From assembly GCA_041871065.1 (NCBI GenBank), contig CP168942.1, positions 1,203,501-1,267,500 of the forward strand: a stretch of 64,000 nucleotides of DNA, in the 5' to 3' direction. Position numbers and translations under genes: made by a program. The stretch is from Weissella confusa. GTDB taxonomy: Bacteria > Bacillota > Bacilli > Lactobacillales > Lactobacillaceae. Under the pieces are notes generated by a model. That model had not been told where the DNA came from. It ran no database searches and was given only the letters and a program-made list of their open reading frames with translations. This document shows positions 1 through 8,729 of this stretch, piece by piece (positions within the stretch are counted from its first letter, which is position 1; each line of letters starts with the position of its first letter).

Positions 1-286
1 ACTTTGTCATCTCAAAACGGAATTTGTCCTTCAAAGCCGGGTCGTTATTCAAATACTGTTCAACAATCGCATTGAGTTCTTTGCGATCTACCGCAACCGT
101 AAATGACGCTTGGCCAATTTGCGGCTTAGTATCCGTTACTTCAGTGCGATCCTGAGGTAATAGAATCAACACAATCACAAGCGCGACCAATGCGACCAAC
201 GTGATTCCGATTCCGGTAATGATGCCTTGAACACGTTCACGAGATGGCATTACCACGCCAAAACGTGTCACTTTACGTGGTTCCAT
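1..286 (-). CDS. YpmS family (DUF2140) membrane protein, partial
   Basis: The gene runs off the left edge, so only the first 95 codons are visible. It starts at ATG 286 behind a GGAG ribosome site that lies inside the upstream hydrolase gene, one base past that gene's stop. Residues 1-20 are basic, followed by one hydrophobic segment (about residues 22-43) and then an extracytoplasmic region beginning with acidic and polar residues. This is the topology of the YpmS/DUF2140 family. In Bacillus the same pair (GDSL hydrolase YpmR followed by YpmS) is found, which supports the name. The function of the family is not established. The assignment rests on topology and neighbour, not on a full-length match. 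Confidence 0.7.
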   Translation of the reverse strand, partial: MEPRKVTRFGVVMPSRERVQGIITGIGITLVALVALVIVLILLPQDRTEVTDTKPQIGQASFTVAVDRKELNAIVEQYLNNDPALKDKFRFEMTK

Positions 287-287
287 G

Positions 288-1181
288 TTACTTCTCCAAC
301 CAATCTTCAGTGTGCTTTGCCATGCGCTTTACTAGCAGCGCACTCATTTTGTCATACCCCTTATCGTTAGGGTGATAGTGATCAAGCGTCGTAATGTAAT
401 CATTCAACTCTTTATCGCTTTTACCATTCAGCGTATCCGTAACCATCTCATTATTGAGTGAGCCACGGTTGGCCTTTTCAGCCTCAGCAGCCAGCTTTTG
501 ACGAGCTGCTGATGTTTGATATTGACCGTACGTCAGCGTATTAAACGTTGACACATAATAAACACGATCATCAGCCGATGCAAGATTGGCATTGATGCCA
601 TTATAAATTTTGACATCATCGTTCAAGTCCGAACGGTTAGCCAAATAAACATATAACGTGTTGTAATTGCCAAACAAGAATATCGGCGCATCAGGATTCT
701 TCTTTTCAAGATAGTTGATGAGTTTCGTTAAATTTTCGGTGTAATCTGGCATACTGGCCGTCACCTTGTCCGTAACGTCCCGTTCAGACTTCGCGAAAAT
801 CGCTTTAAACAGGGTTTGTTGTAAGTCGTTACCGCCAACCGTCATCACCAACACATCTGCGGATTTAATATCTGATACAGCCTTTTTATTCTTTTTAACG
901 CGCTTCAAAATTTGATCCGAACGATCACCCGCCTTACCATAATTGGCGGTCTTAACTTTCACATCGTACTTGTCAGTCAATAATTTTGCTGTTCGCTTTG
1001 TGTATCCTTGTTGCTTAGTGGTATCACCCACACCCTCCGTTAAGGAATCACCAACGGCGACCAATTTAACCGTTTGCTTGTTAGCAGCATAAGCTGGCAC
1101 GCTGGCACTCAAAGTTCCAAAACCAGTCGCCACTAAAAGTGTTGCGACCATCGTTTTAAATTTGCGTTGCACACTGCTCAC
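288..1181 (-). CDS. Secreted SGNH/GDSL-type hydrolase (YpmR-like)
   Basis: 297 residues with a signal peptide (basic start, hydrophobic core 10-30, AYA-A cleavage site near 32). The SGNH blocks are visible: block I GDSL with nucleophile Ser46, block III GGND at 116-119, and the block V D-x-x-H pair at Asp267 and His270. The protein is therefore an intact, exported esterase or lipase-like hydrolase acting outside the membrane; its substrate cannot be read from sequence. The charged Lys-rich region around 90-105 is variable in the family. It is followed one base later by the YpmS-like gene, so the two are almost certainly co-transcribed and may act together on the envelope (inference from conserved pairing). 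Confidence 0.88.
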   Translation of the reverse strand: MSSVQRKFKTMVATLLVATGFGTLSASVPAYAANKQTVKLVAVGDSLTEGVGDTTKQQGYTKRTAKLLTDKYDVKVKTANYGKAGDRSDQILKRVKKNKKAVSDIKSADVLVMTVGGNDLQQTLFKAIFAKSERDVTDKVTASMPDYTENLTKLINYLEKKNPDAPIFLFGNYNTLYVYLANRSDLNDDVKIYNGINANLASADDRVYYVSTFNTLTYGQYQTSAARQKLAAEAEKANRGSLNNEMVTDTLNGKSDKELNDYITTLDHYHPNDKGYDKMSALLVKRMAKHTEDWLEK

Positions 1182-1218
1182 CTCCTTAACAAAGCTTCGA
1201 CTTACTATTTTACCATAG

Positions 1219-1256
1219 AAAAAGCGTTCCGCCCGGGGACGAAACGCTAATTTTTT
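1219..1256 (-). terminator. Rho-independent terminator after first degV
   Basis: Stem AGCGTT/AACGCT with a GC-rich interior (CGTCCCCGGGCGG on the minus strand) followed by a T-run in minus-strand reading, directly after the stop of the DegV gene at 1258. It ends that transcript before the hydrolase gene. Confidence 0.8.
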
Positions 1257-1257
1257 A

Positions 1258-2103
1258 CTACTTCACTTGGTAACTGAAACCAATTGCGCCAGCGCCGGTG
1301 TGCGTTGACACAGTTGGTGACGTTTGTTGCACAACAATCTTAATGTCTGGGAAGATTTCATTAACCTTATCAGCCAATTCTTGTGCCTCAACTGGAATAC
1401 CAGCGTGAGAAATACCAATTGCTTCGATACCGTTTGGTGCAGCTTGCATTTGCTCAACAATGCTCTTCAAGTAGGCTCGCGTTGACTTAGCGCCACGCCC
1501 CTTAACTTCAACATTGATATTACCTTGTTCGATGTGCGCACCGATCTTGATGTTCAAAACACCAGCGATGAAGCCGGCCGTCTTTGACAAGCGACCACCC
1601 GCAACTAGGTTATCAAGGTTTGACACCGTCAAATACAATTGTGTATTGTCGTGCACCCGCTTGATTTCTGCAAGAATATCTTCCTTTGAGGCCCCCTCAG
1701 CAGCCATCTTAGCAGCCGCTAGTACTTGGAAGCCAAGCGCGCGATCGATAAAGTCTGAATCAAGGACAGTAATGTCACCTTCAACCATCATCGCTGCTTG
1801 TCGGGCTGCATCAGCAGTACCTGACAAGCCCTTCGTCAAATGAATTGAAATGATTTGAACATCATCGCCAACCAATGACTCGTAGACTTCTGTAAACACA
1901 CCCAATGAAGGTTGTGATGTTTGTGGCAAATTCTCGGCTGCCGCCATCTTATCCATGAATTCAACCGGTGACAATGTCACACCATCTTGGTAGACCGTGC
2001 CATCAATCATAATTCCCAAAGGAACTACCTTAACATCGTATTGTGCAACTTCTTCAGGCGTCAACATTGCTGTTGAGTCAGTGACAATTTTAACTTGGGC
2101 CAT
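1258..2103 (-). CDS. DegV family fatty-acid-binding protein
   Basis: 281 residues, full length for DegV proteins. The family signature is present: the opening KIVTDSTA strand-loop, the TSQPS motif near residue 62, the SGT motif near 95, and the GGRLS motif near 168. DegV proteins bind a fatty acid in a cleft between two alpha/beta domains; FakB members hand it to the kinase FakA for phosphorylation. Whether this copy is a true FakB cannot be said: no fakA lies in the window. A second DegV lies immediately upstream with its own possible terminator, so the two are paralogues in tandem that are probably transcribed separately. Confidence 0.93.
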   Translation of the reverse strand: MAQVKIVTDSTAMLTPEEVAQYDVKVVPLGIMIDGTVYQDGVTLSPVEFMDKMAAAENLPQTSQPSLGVFTEVYESLVGDDVQIISIHLTKGLSGTADAARQAAMMVEGDITVLDSDFIDRALGFQVLAAAKMAAEGASKEDILAEIKRVHDNTQLYLTVSNLDNLVAGGRLSKTAGFIAGVLNIKIGAHIEQGNINVEVKGRGAKSTRAYLKSIVEQMQAAPNGIEAIGISHAGIPVEAQELADKVNEIFPDIKIVVQQTSPTVSTHTGAGAIGFSYQVK

Positions 2104-2226
2104 GTTTTTAATTCCCCGTTTTTTGTAAATAATTTAATGTGCCTATATTATCTCATTATCATGCCGATAATTCAAGATACTCAAGTGGCACAACATGTTA
2201 TCTAGTATTGTGTACTAGATGCTAAA

Positions 2227-2252
2227 GGCAGCTGCCACCAATGACAACTGCC
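2227..2252 (-). terminator. Possible weak terminator after second degV
   Basis: Inverted repeat GGCAG(C/T)TG around a short loop just past the stop of the gene at 2268. The T-run following it on the minus strand is short (CCTTTAGC), so termination is likely partial and read-through into the next degV is possible. Confidence 0.4.
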
Positions 2253-2267
2253 CTCAAAAAATATTGT

Positions 2268-3134
2268 TTATAGTGAATCCGGTTCGCGAATCCAAGCCAA
2301 AGCCAAGGCACCTGCACCCAAGTGAGTTCCGATAACTGGGCCAAAGTACGTCAATTCAATTGGCATATCTGGGTGGCGTTGTTGCAAATCTTCACGCCAA
2401 GCAGCTCCTGCTTCTTCAGCATTCGCGTGAATAACCATTGCACGCAATGGATACTTAGAGTTTGCACGCTCTTGATCGAACAACTCTTCCGCACGCGCCA
2501 TGGCCTTCTTCATTGAGCGCACCTTTTCGAATGGCACAATGTAGTTTGACTCATTATCAAATGTCAAAATAGGCTTGACCTTAAACATTGTTCCGATGAT
2601 CGCTGATGCGTTTGACAAACGACCACCGCGTACCAAGTTTTGCAAATCATCCACAATGAAGTATTCGTCCATCGTTTGTTGCAACTCGTCCATCGTCGCA
2701 ATGATGTCAGCAGGCTCAGCTCCAGCTTGCGCCATTTGCGCTGCCTTCATAACCAAGTGACCCATCAAACGTACGGTAATCTTTGAATCATAGCCGTAAA
2801 CCGTAAAGTCATCTACAGCATCAGCCAAGCCAGCAACCGTGTTAACGGTTCCTGAGATCGTTGAAGCCAAGTTAACGACGATTGCACCATCGTAACCATC
2901 CGCCTTCAACGACTCAAACAATGTAATCCATTCCCCAACAGCCGGTTGTGACGTTGAAGGGAACGTCTCTGACGTAGCCAACTTTTCATAAAATTCAGAA
3001 GTGGTCAAATCAACCCCTTCGCGGTAGACTGTGCCGTCGATAATAACCGGAATTGGCATCACCTTAATGTCTAGCGCAACCACTTCATCTCGACTTAGAT
3101 AAGCCGTTGAATCCGTTACAATCGCAATTTTCAT
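2268..3134 (-). CDS. DegV family fatty-acid-binding protein, second copy
   Basis: 288 residues. It carries the same landmarks as its neighbour: AIVTDSTA at the N-terminus, TSQPAVGEW near 61, SGT near 95, and the RGGRLS loop near 169. The two copies differ widely in sequence, so this is an old paralogy or separate acquisition, not a recent duplication. Lactic acid bacteria usually carry several DegV/FakB proteins, each preferring different acyl chains; which chain this one takes is unknown. It begins 17 bases after the upstream MFS gene stop, with a GAGAGG ribosome site, and is likely part of the transporter-led transcript. Confidence 0.92.
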   Translation of the reverse strand: MKIAIVTDSTAYLSRDEVVALDIKVMPIPVIIDGTVYREGVDLTTSEFYEKLATSETFPSTSQPAVGEWITLFESLKADGYDGAIVVNLASTISGTVNTVAGLADAVDDFTVYGYDSKITVRLMGHLVMKAAQMAQAGAEPADIIATMDELQQTMDEYFIVDDLQNLVRGGRLSNASAIIGTMFKVKPILTFDNESNYIVPFEKVRSMKKAMARAEELFDQERANSKYPLRAMVIHANAEEAGAAWREDLQQRHPDMPIELTYFGPVIGTHLGAGALALAWIREPDSL

Positions 3135-3151
3135 CTCAAAATCCTCTCAAA

Positions 3152-4390
3152 TTAATTGTTAGTTGTAATGTTCTTTGGCAAACGCACAAAAATAATCAAG
3201 CCAATCACGAACAGAACTGACAGTGCGCCAGCGGCAAATTGCACGCGTCCCGTCACCTGTGACACAATTCCGAAAATAGCTGGTCCAATAATCGCTGAAA
3301 ACTTTCCAAAGATATTAAAGAACCCAAAAAACTCACTACTACGTTCTTTAGGAATAATTTGTCCTAAGTGCGAACGTGACAAGGCTTGCATCCCACCTTG
3401 TGATGAGCCGACACCAAACGCTAGCAACCAAAATTGATTAGGGTGATTAATAAAAATTGCAAATAATGTAATACCGATATAAATCAGCATCCCCATAATC
3501 AAAATATTACGATTACCAAAGCGATCGGCTAACCAGCCGTACACAATTGAAAATGGAAAGGCAATTAGTTGCACCGCCAACAAGACAACAATTAGTTGAC
3601 TGCTTGGAATGCCAATTGCCAACGCGAATGAAGACGCCATTGTGAAAATGGTGTTCACCCCGTCAATGTAGAAGAAATAAGCCAAAAGGAATCCTGACAA
3701 AACAGGATAATGGCGCAAATCACGAATGGTTTCACCCAAACGTCGAACGGCTGCTCGAACCGGGTGGTCATTTGCTGGCAAAGCATAAACCTGGCGCACA
3801 TTCTTAACGAATGGCACGGTAAACACGAACCACCAAATAGCTGACAACACAAACGCAAAAATAACAACGCCGTGCGCTGATAGGAAGCCACGTCCAATCA
3901 TATAGATAATGAGCGGCACAAGACCTCCCAAGTACCCAAATCCATAACCAGCAGAACTAACACGATCCATCCGATCTGGTGTCGTGATATCTGTGATGTA
4001 ACTGTCATAAAAAACATTAGCAGATGAGTACCCAACAAATGATAACACAAAGACTGCTAACAATAAGAAAAGATTGTCAGCTGGCACGGCTGCTAAGCCG
4101 AGTGTGCCGACAATCCCCAATGCCGTAAATATATAAAACAAACGTCCCTTCATGCCTTGGAAATCAGCCAAAGCACCCAAAATTGGCGCTAAAACGGCTG
4201 CCGCAAGCGTTGCAACTGAATTGGCATACCCCCAATAAGCGGTTGCGTGGGTCGCTGAAATGCCACCATTCGCTGCAACTGACGTCAACCAAATTGGTAG
4301 CACTGCCGTTACAACGATGATGCCGTACGCTGAGTTCGCCCAATCATAAAAAATCCAGCTCCACTCAGTTTTATTAAAAAGCTTCTTCAT
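3152..4390 (-). CDS. MFS transporter, UMF1/Atg22-like family
   Basis: 412 residues, strongly hydrophobic throughout, with about 12 membrane segments. The opening NKTEWSWIFYDWANSAYG is the hallmark of the UMF1 (unknown major facilitator 1, Atg22-related) family, and the loop between segments 2 and 3 has the MFS-type acidic/basic motif (GALADFQGMKGR). Substrates of bacterial UMF1 proteins are unknown; the yeast relative exports amino acids from the vacuole. The gene starts 2 bases after the stop of the phosphodiesterase gene with an AGGAG site, so the pair is co-expressed, which hints that the transporter handles a product of that enzyme (inference). Confidence 0.88.
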   Translation of the reverse strand: MKKLFNKTEWSWIFYDWANSAYGIIVVTAVLPIWLTSVAANGGISATHATAYWGYANSVATLAAAVLAPILGALADFQGMKGRLFYIFTALGIVGTLGLAAVPADNLFLLLAVFVLSFVGYSSANVFYDSYITDITTPDRMDRVSSAGYGFGYLGGLVPLIIYMIGRGFLSAHGVVIFAFVLSAIWWFVFTVPFVKNVRQVYALPANDHPVRAAVRRLGETIRDLRHYPVLSGFLLAYFFYIDGVNTIFTMASSFALAIGIPSSQLIVVLLAVQLIAFPFSIVYGWLADRFGNRNILIMGMLIYIGITLFAIFINHPNQFWLLAFGVGSSQGGMQALSRSHLGQIIPKERSSEFFGFFNIFGKFSAIIGPAIFGIVSQVTGRVQFAAGALSVLFVIGLIIFVRLPKNITTNN

Positions 4391-4392
4391 TC

Positions 4393-5688
4393 TTACTCCT
4401 TAAACGCCTCGTCGATCACATGACCAGCAGTTGGCGTATTAAATTGTAAGCCAAGCAACTTAGCCATCGTTGGTCCCTCTGACGTTAAATCAATATCCAA
4501 CGCCAATTCTTGACCAGCCTTAATGTCAGGTCCGTTCAAAATAAGAGTCGTCGTGTAATCCTCATTGTCTGGGTGGTAGCCGTGAGTTCCCTTGTAACGG
4601 TCAACTTCACCACGTTCCAGCATCTCGTTTGTCACTTCTTCAACCACTGCTGGTCGACGCGTTTCGTCGGTGAAGTAGTAGCCCTTTTCTGCTTCCACCA
4701 TCAAAGATGCTTCCGGATCGGCCCCAAACTCAACGAGTTCGCTGTGATCGTAAACCGCCTTAACACCTTCGACTTCACTAACCATCTTTTGCACTTGTTG
4801 CAAAAGACTCGCATCCTTCAAGTACACGTACGTTGCACCGTCTGTGTGCTTAGCAAGCACTTGCCAGTTACGAGCTACACGACCATTGTGCGTTGCACGA
4901 AGCCAACCACGATCAGCAAACAACATGTTCAAGTGAATCATCTTTGCCACGTTCATTTGGTAGTGGTCACCCAAAACCATGAAGTCCGTGTCTTCAAAAA
5001 TGCCAGCATCCTTCGTCGCTTGAATCAAATCACCAACGTGTTGGTCCAAACGGGCCAAAGCATCCCATGCTTGTTGTGTGCGAACACCATAGCGGTGACG
5101 GTGTGAATCCATGTCCACCAAGTGAATCAACGTCAAATTTGGCTTCTTTGTCTTGATGGTATCAACTGCTGCTGCCGTAATGAAATTGTCTAGTTCTGGT
5201 TGCTGGATGCCCTTACGCAAGTGTCCAAACTTACGATCCATTTGCAACAAGAACAACGGTGAACTGGCGCGTAGTGACGTCGTATATTGGTTCGTCCAAA
5301 TACGATTTGGGAAAATTTCAGCAATATTCCAGTTAATCTTAGCGCCGGCCGTTACGGGCCACAAAAAGGCAGCGGTTGTCATGCCGGCTTCACGAGCCAA
5401 ATCATACACCGTTGGCACCTTAATGTGCTTTGCGTACCAGAACCAATCTGGTGATTCACGTTCTGGTTGCATGAGCGTCGCATTAACCACACCGTGCGAC
5501 TTTGGGTAAGTCCCCGTGATGATTGATGTGTGGGAAGGATAGGTAATTGACGGATAAACGCCCTTAACTTCCTTAACCCACGTACCATCTGCGATTAAAC
5601 TTGCAATGTTTGGCAAAAATTGCAATCGTGCGGCCAAATCCGCGCTTCCAAGTGCGTCCAAAGAAATAACAACTGCATGCTTCGCCAT
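4393..5688 (-). CDS. Alkaline-phosphatase-superfamily phosphodiesterase (nucleotide pyrophosphatase type)
   Basis: 431 residues, cytoplasmic (no signal peptide). Metal and nucleophile motifs of the AP superfamily are in order: SLDALG at the N-terminus (first Asp ligand), the PSITYPSHTSI segment with the catalytic Thr/Ser, VDMDSHRHRYG (Asp and His ligands) in the middle, LGDHYQ (Asp-His pair), and GTHGYHP near the C-terminus (His ligand). The set matches nucleotide pyrophosphatase/phosphodiesterases. The physiological substrate is unknown. It lies between a MarR regulator (10-base gap) and a UMF1 transporter (2-base gap), so a three-gene operon is likely, with MarR as local regulator. Confidence 0.9.
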   Translation of the reverse strand: MAKHAVVISLDALGSADLAARLQFLPNIASLIADGTWVKEVKGVYPSITYPSHTSIITGTYPKSHGVVNATLMQPERESPDWFWYAKHIKVPTVYDLAREAGMTTAAFLWPVTAGAKINWNIAEIFPNRIWTNQYTTSLRASSPLFLLQMDRKFGHLRKGIQQPELDNFITAAAVDTIKTKKPNLTLIHLVDMDSHRHRYGVRTQQAWDALARLDQHVGDLIQATKDAGIFEDTDFMVLGDHYQMNVAKMIHLNMLFADRGWLRATHNGRVARNWQVLAKHTDGATYVYLKDASLLQQVQKMVSEVEGVKAVYDHSELVEFGADPEASLMVEAEKGYYFTDETRRPAVVEEVTNEMLERGEVDRYKGTHGYHPDNEDYTTTLILNGPDIKAGQELALDIDLTSEGPTMAKLLGLQFNTPTAGHVIDEAFKE

Positions 5689-5698
5689 GCTCTTCCTC

Positions 5699-6115
5699 CT
5701 ACATTTGCTTACTTAATGAGTTTTCCAAACGATTCAATAGGATGCGAGCCATGCTTTTTTCTTCAGCAGACCACAACTTAAAAATCGTTTCCTCATAATG
5801 GGTGTGTTGTTGGTTGACAGCCGTCAACACATCGCTCCCCTTAAGCGTTAATTCATAAATCAATTGGCGTCGATCACGGCCCACCGCAATATTTGATACC
5901 AATTCCTTTTTCAACAATGAGCTCAATTGACGAGACAATGTTGAATTATCCAAGCCAGTTTCCTCAGAAAGCTTATCTTGGGTATCGAACCCCTCAGAAA
6001 CATGGTTCAACAATTGCCATTCTGCAATGGTAACGCCTTGTTCCTTCGTGATTCTCGTTAAAATGGATTTATATTGTTTTTCGGTATCGCGTAACGCTTC
6101 TAAGACAGTTTTCAT
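5699..6115 (-). CDS. MarR family transcriptional regulator
   Basis: 138 residues, normal MarR length. The winged-helix core is clear: recognition helix region DNSTLSRQLSSLLKKELV (about 60-78) and the wing VGRDRRQLIYELTLKG (about 82-98), with helical dimerisation ends. It is first in the operon with the phosphodiesterase and the UMF1 transporter and probably regulates them and itself. The ligand is unknown. The 76-base gap to cutC holds the promoter; I could not fix a convincing palindrome there. Confidence 0.9.
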   Translation of the reverse strand: MKTVLEALRDTEKQYKSILTRITKEQGVTIAEWQLLNHVSEGFDTQDKLSEETGLDNSTLSRQLSSLLKKELVSNIAVGRDRRQLIYELTLKGSDVLTAVNQQHTHYEETIFKLWSAEEKSMARILLNRLENSLSKQM

Positions 6116-6191
6116 GCCGGCCTCCTGATTTAACTAACTAATTATACGCTTTTTGTATTACACATGTGGGACAAAAAGCCTGCACTTACGT

Positions 6192-6845
6192 TTACAAAGT
6201 GGTTGTCGCGACTAAGGAAACAATCTTTGAGCCGTGTAATTCAGACACATGCAACTCGTCTGCCAACCAAGTTGCGTTTTCGAACGTCACCCCACCACCC
6301 GGTAAAATCGTCAATCCAGCTGGCGCATGCGCGATGGTGTCCTTCAAATGCCCAACCGTTTCGGTAATCGGTTGCGCTAAATCACCGCCGTGCGTCAAAA
6401 CGCGTACAACGCCATAATTCGCCAACCAGCGCAGTGCTTGCGGCTGGCACTCTGGCTTAATATCGTCAAACGCCATGTGGTAAACCACCTGCATTGGCAG
6501 AGCAGCCTCAAGTAGTTTCACCATACGGTCACGAGCCAAACGCTTTTCTTGATCAACAACCCCAAATGTCACCATTTTGACACCCAAAGCCCGGAAATGA
6601 ATCAGTGACTCGCGCATCGTGTTAATCTCGGCGTCTGAATAATCAAAATCGCCGCCACGTGGACGAACCATGACAACTAAGTCAACGTTAGCATCCTGGG
6701 CCAATTTAACGGCTGTCGCAACTGTCTCATCATCTGGTGTAAGGCCACCTAAGTCTAAACGACTATTCAATTCAACGCGATTTACACCAGCGGCGATTGC
6801 TGCACGCATTGTGTCCAAATCAGCTAAAGCAATTTCTTTAATCAT
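6192..6845 (-). CDS. cutC: CutC family protein
   Basis: 217 residues forming the CutC TIM barrel. Visible landmarks are the N-terminal AAGVNRVELNSRLDLGGLTP, the MVRPRGGDF motif near 74, HMAFDD near 127, and the C-terminal LPGGGV. CutC was named for copper homeostasis in E. coli, but a direct copper role is disputed and the enzymatic activity is unknown. The start is supported by a GGAGGG ribosome site. It is a single gene between the NFACT gene (other side of a terminator) and the MarR operon. This copy is shorter than the E. coli protein but similar to Firmicutes ones. Confidence 0.9.
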   Translation of the reverse strand: MIKEIALADLDTMRAAIAAGVNRVELNSRLDLGGLTPDDETVATAVKLAQDANVDLVVMVRPRGGDFDYSDAEINTMRESLIHFRALGVKMVTFGVVDQEKRLARDRMVKLLEAALPMQVVYHMAFDDIKPECQPQALRWLANYGVVRVLTHGGDLAQPITETVGHLKDTIAHAPAGLTILPGGGVTFENATWLADELHVSELHGSKIVSLVATTTL

Positions 6846-6944
6846 GACGCACCCTCCTGTATTCTAATTCCCATTTTACTAAAAATGGGACAATGATTAC
6901 AGAGTTGTATTCTTGATTAAGAGACCCTTAATGTTTAGGACACA

Positions 6945-6980
6945 ATAAAAGGCCGGATTTCGGCGAATCCGGCCTTTTAT
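6945..6980 (-). terminator. Strong terminator after rqcH
   Basis: AAAGGCCGGATT / AATCCGGCCTTT stem with T-run on the minus strand, 13 bases past the stop at 6993. The symmetric A/T flanks would work in both directions. Confidence 0.9.
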
Positions 6981-6992
6981 TATTAACTATTG

Positions 6993-8705
6993 TTAATTTT
7001 GAGCTTGCACTGGCTTGTTTTGACGTAGCTTTTGAACCATCGCAAAGTCAGGCGTCACCGCCATCGTTGTTTGACCTTCAAAAATAACAAATCCAGGCTT
7101 TGAACCATTTGGCTTACGCAAACGACGAACTGGCAAGTAATCGACCGGTACATTTGCTGAATCGCGGGCCTTTGAGAAGTAGGCCGCCAACATTGCGCCT
7201 TCAAGCAACGTTTCCTCAGAAGGTTCAGCATCGTGAATAATAACGTGAGAACCAGGAATATCCTTCGTGTGCAACCAAATATCAGACTTAGCGGCTGTCT
7301 TCATTGACAAACGTTCATTTTGCAAGTTGTTCTTACCAACTTCAATCAACGTACCATCCGTAGCATAAAACTTCTCAGGTTGACTGACTTGTGGCTTCTG
7401 CTTCTTCTTGCTTTGCACACGCATGTAGCCTTCTTGAATCAATTCTTGGCGAATTTCTTCAATATCCTTTGGCGATGCAATATCGATTTGGGCCAACAAG
7501 TTCTCAAAGTAATCCACTTCTTCTTGTGCCATGGCAATTTGCTCATTTAGGTACTTAACAGACGTCTTCAACTTGTTGTAACGTGTAAAGTACTTTTGGG
7601 CATTCTGAGATGGACCGATTTGGTTAGACAACGCAATCTTCAAAGGCTTGTTGTCATCGTAATAGTTAGGCAACTCAATTGACGTCATGCCACGCTCAAT
7701 TTGGTGCATATATGTCGTCAACAACTCACCCTTGATCTTGAATTCATCAGCGTTGTCCGCTGCGTCCAATTCAGCTTGTTGCTTCTTAATCTTGGTCTTG
7801 TTCTTCTTCAATTCGTTACGAACAACACGCAAAACAACCGCTGCTTGTTGTTGCACACGATCACGCTCTGACTTCTCAGCAAAGTAACCATCCAACATTT
7901 CACTAAGCGTAGGGTATTCCACCACATTCCCGGCCAGTGTCAGCCAATCAAACGGTGCAAAATCAACGCCCTTATCAGTTGAAATCAAACGTGGCGCTGG
8001 CTTGTCAAAGCGAGCAAACCAGTCTTGCGCCAACTTCATGGCATCGCCTTCTTGTTGTAGCACAGTAGCCAATTCCATAGCTGAGTCGCGGGCGAATCCT
8101 TGGAAAGTGTGTTGGATTCCCTTGGCCAAATCAGCCACGTCGGGGTTGTCCAAAATCAAGTTTGCTAACCCATCCAACGTTTCATATGGGTTCACAACAT
8201 CTTGCTTTGGTGGCATCACATACGTACCACCAGGCATCAGCGTGCGCACACGGTTTTGATCCGCTGGCACGTGCTTAATCAAATCCAAAATGCGTTGGGT
8301 TGGATCATCGATCAAGAACAAGTTTGAGTGACGGCCCATCATTTCAAGAATCAAAGACGTCTTCTCTTCATCACCCAATTCGTTACGGCCTGATGTGGTG
8401 AACTTAATCATGCGGTCGTTTGCGACTTGTTCAACGCGCAACAATTGTGCGCCTTCCAAGTGCTTACGCAACATCATCGCGAAGTTGGGGGCTGTTTGCG
8501 GATTCGTGTACTTAATACGTGAAATTTGAGCACGCGCAAATGAAGGGTGCGCACTCAATAGCACTGGATAATTCGTACGATTATTACGAATCACCAAGAA
8601 AATTTCATTGGGATATGGTTGGTGAATCTTCATAATGCGACCACCAGCCAATGTTTCATTCAACTCTCGCACCATTGCGTGCGTAAAGAGACCATCAAAA
8701 GACAT
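6993..8705 (-). CDS. rqcH: RqcH (NFACT family, formerly FbpA fibronectin-binding)
   Basis: 570 residues with full NFACT layout: N-terminal NFACT-N domain (opening SFDGLFTHAMVREL), helix-hairpin-helix and long coiled-coil region (about 290-420, rich in K/E/Q), and the C-terminal NFACT-R/DUF814 domain containing DIWLHTKDIPGSHVII. In Bacillus RqcH binds obstructed 50S subunits and recruits tRNA-Ala to add alanine tails to stalled nascent chains. Older annotation as a fibronectin-binding adhesin is from surface-binding assays. The start has a GGGG site. It follows ribF by 24 bases and the two are likely co-transcribed. Confidence 0.94.
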   Translation of the reverse strand: MSFDGLFTHAMVRELNETLAGGRIMKIHQPYPNEIFLVIRNNRTNYPVLLSAHPSFARAQISRIKYTNPQTAPNFAMMLRKHLEGAQLLRVEQVANDRMIKFTTSGRNELGDEEKTSLILEMMGRHSNLFLIDDPTQRILDLIKHVPADQNRVRTLMPGGTYVMPPKQDVVNPYETLDGLANLILDNPDVADLAKGIQHTFQGFARDSAMELATVLQQEGDAMKLAQDWFARFDKPAPRLISTDKGVDFAPFDWLTLAGNVVEYPTLSEMLDGYFAEKSERDRVQQQAAVVLRVVRNELKKNKTKIKKQQAELDAADNADEFKIKGELLTTYMHQIERGMTSIELPNYYDDNKPLKIALSNQIGPSQNAQKYFTRYNKLKTSVKYLNEQIAMAQEEVDYFENLLAQIDIASPKDIEEIRQELIQEGYMRVQSKKKQKPQVSQPEKFYATDGTLIEVGKNNLQNERLSMKTAAKSDIWLHTKDIPGSHVIIHDAEPSEETLLEGAMLAAYFSKARDSANVPVDYLPVRRLRKPNGSKPGFVIFEGQTTMAVTPDFAMVQKLRQNKPVQAQN

Positions 8706-8729
8706 GATTTGTCCCCTTTCTTTTTTCGA

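Noticed and set aside
1258..3134. Recent tandem duplication of degV
   Set aside because: The two copies share only family motifs; overall divergence is too high for a recent event.
4510..5106. 198-codon plus-strand open frame antisense to the phosphodiesterase gene
   Set aside because: No ribosome site, no domain, and the opposite strand has all catalytic motifs of the AP superfamily.
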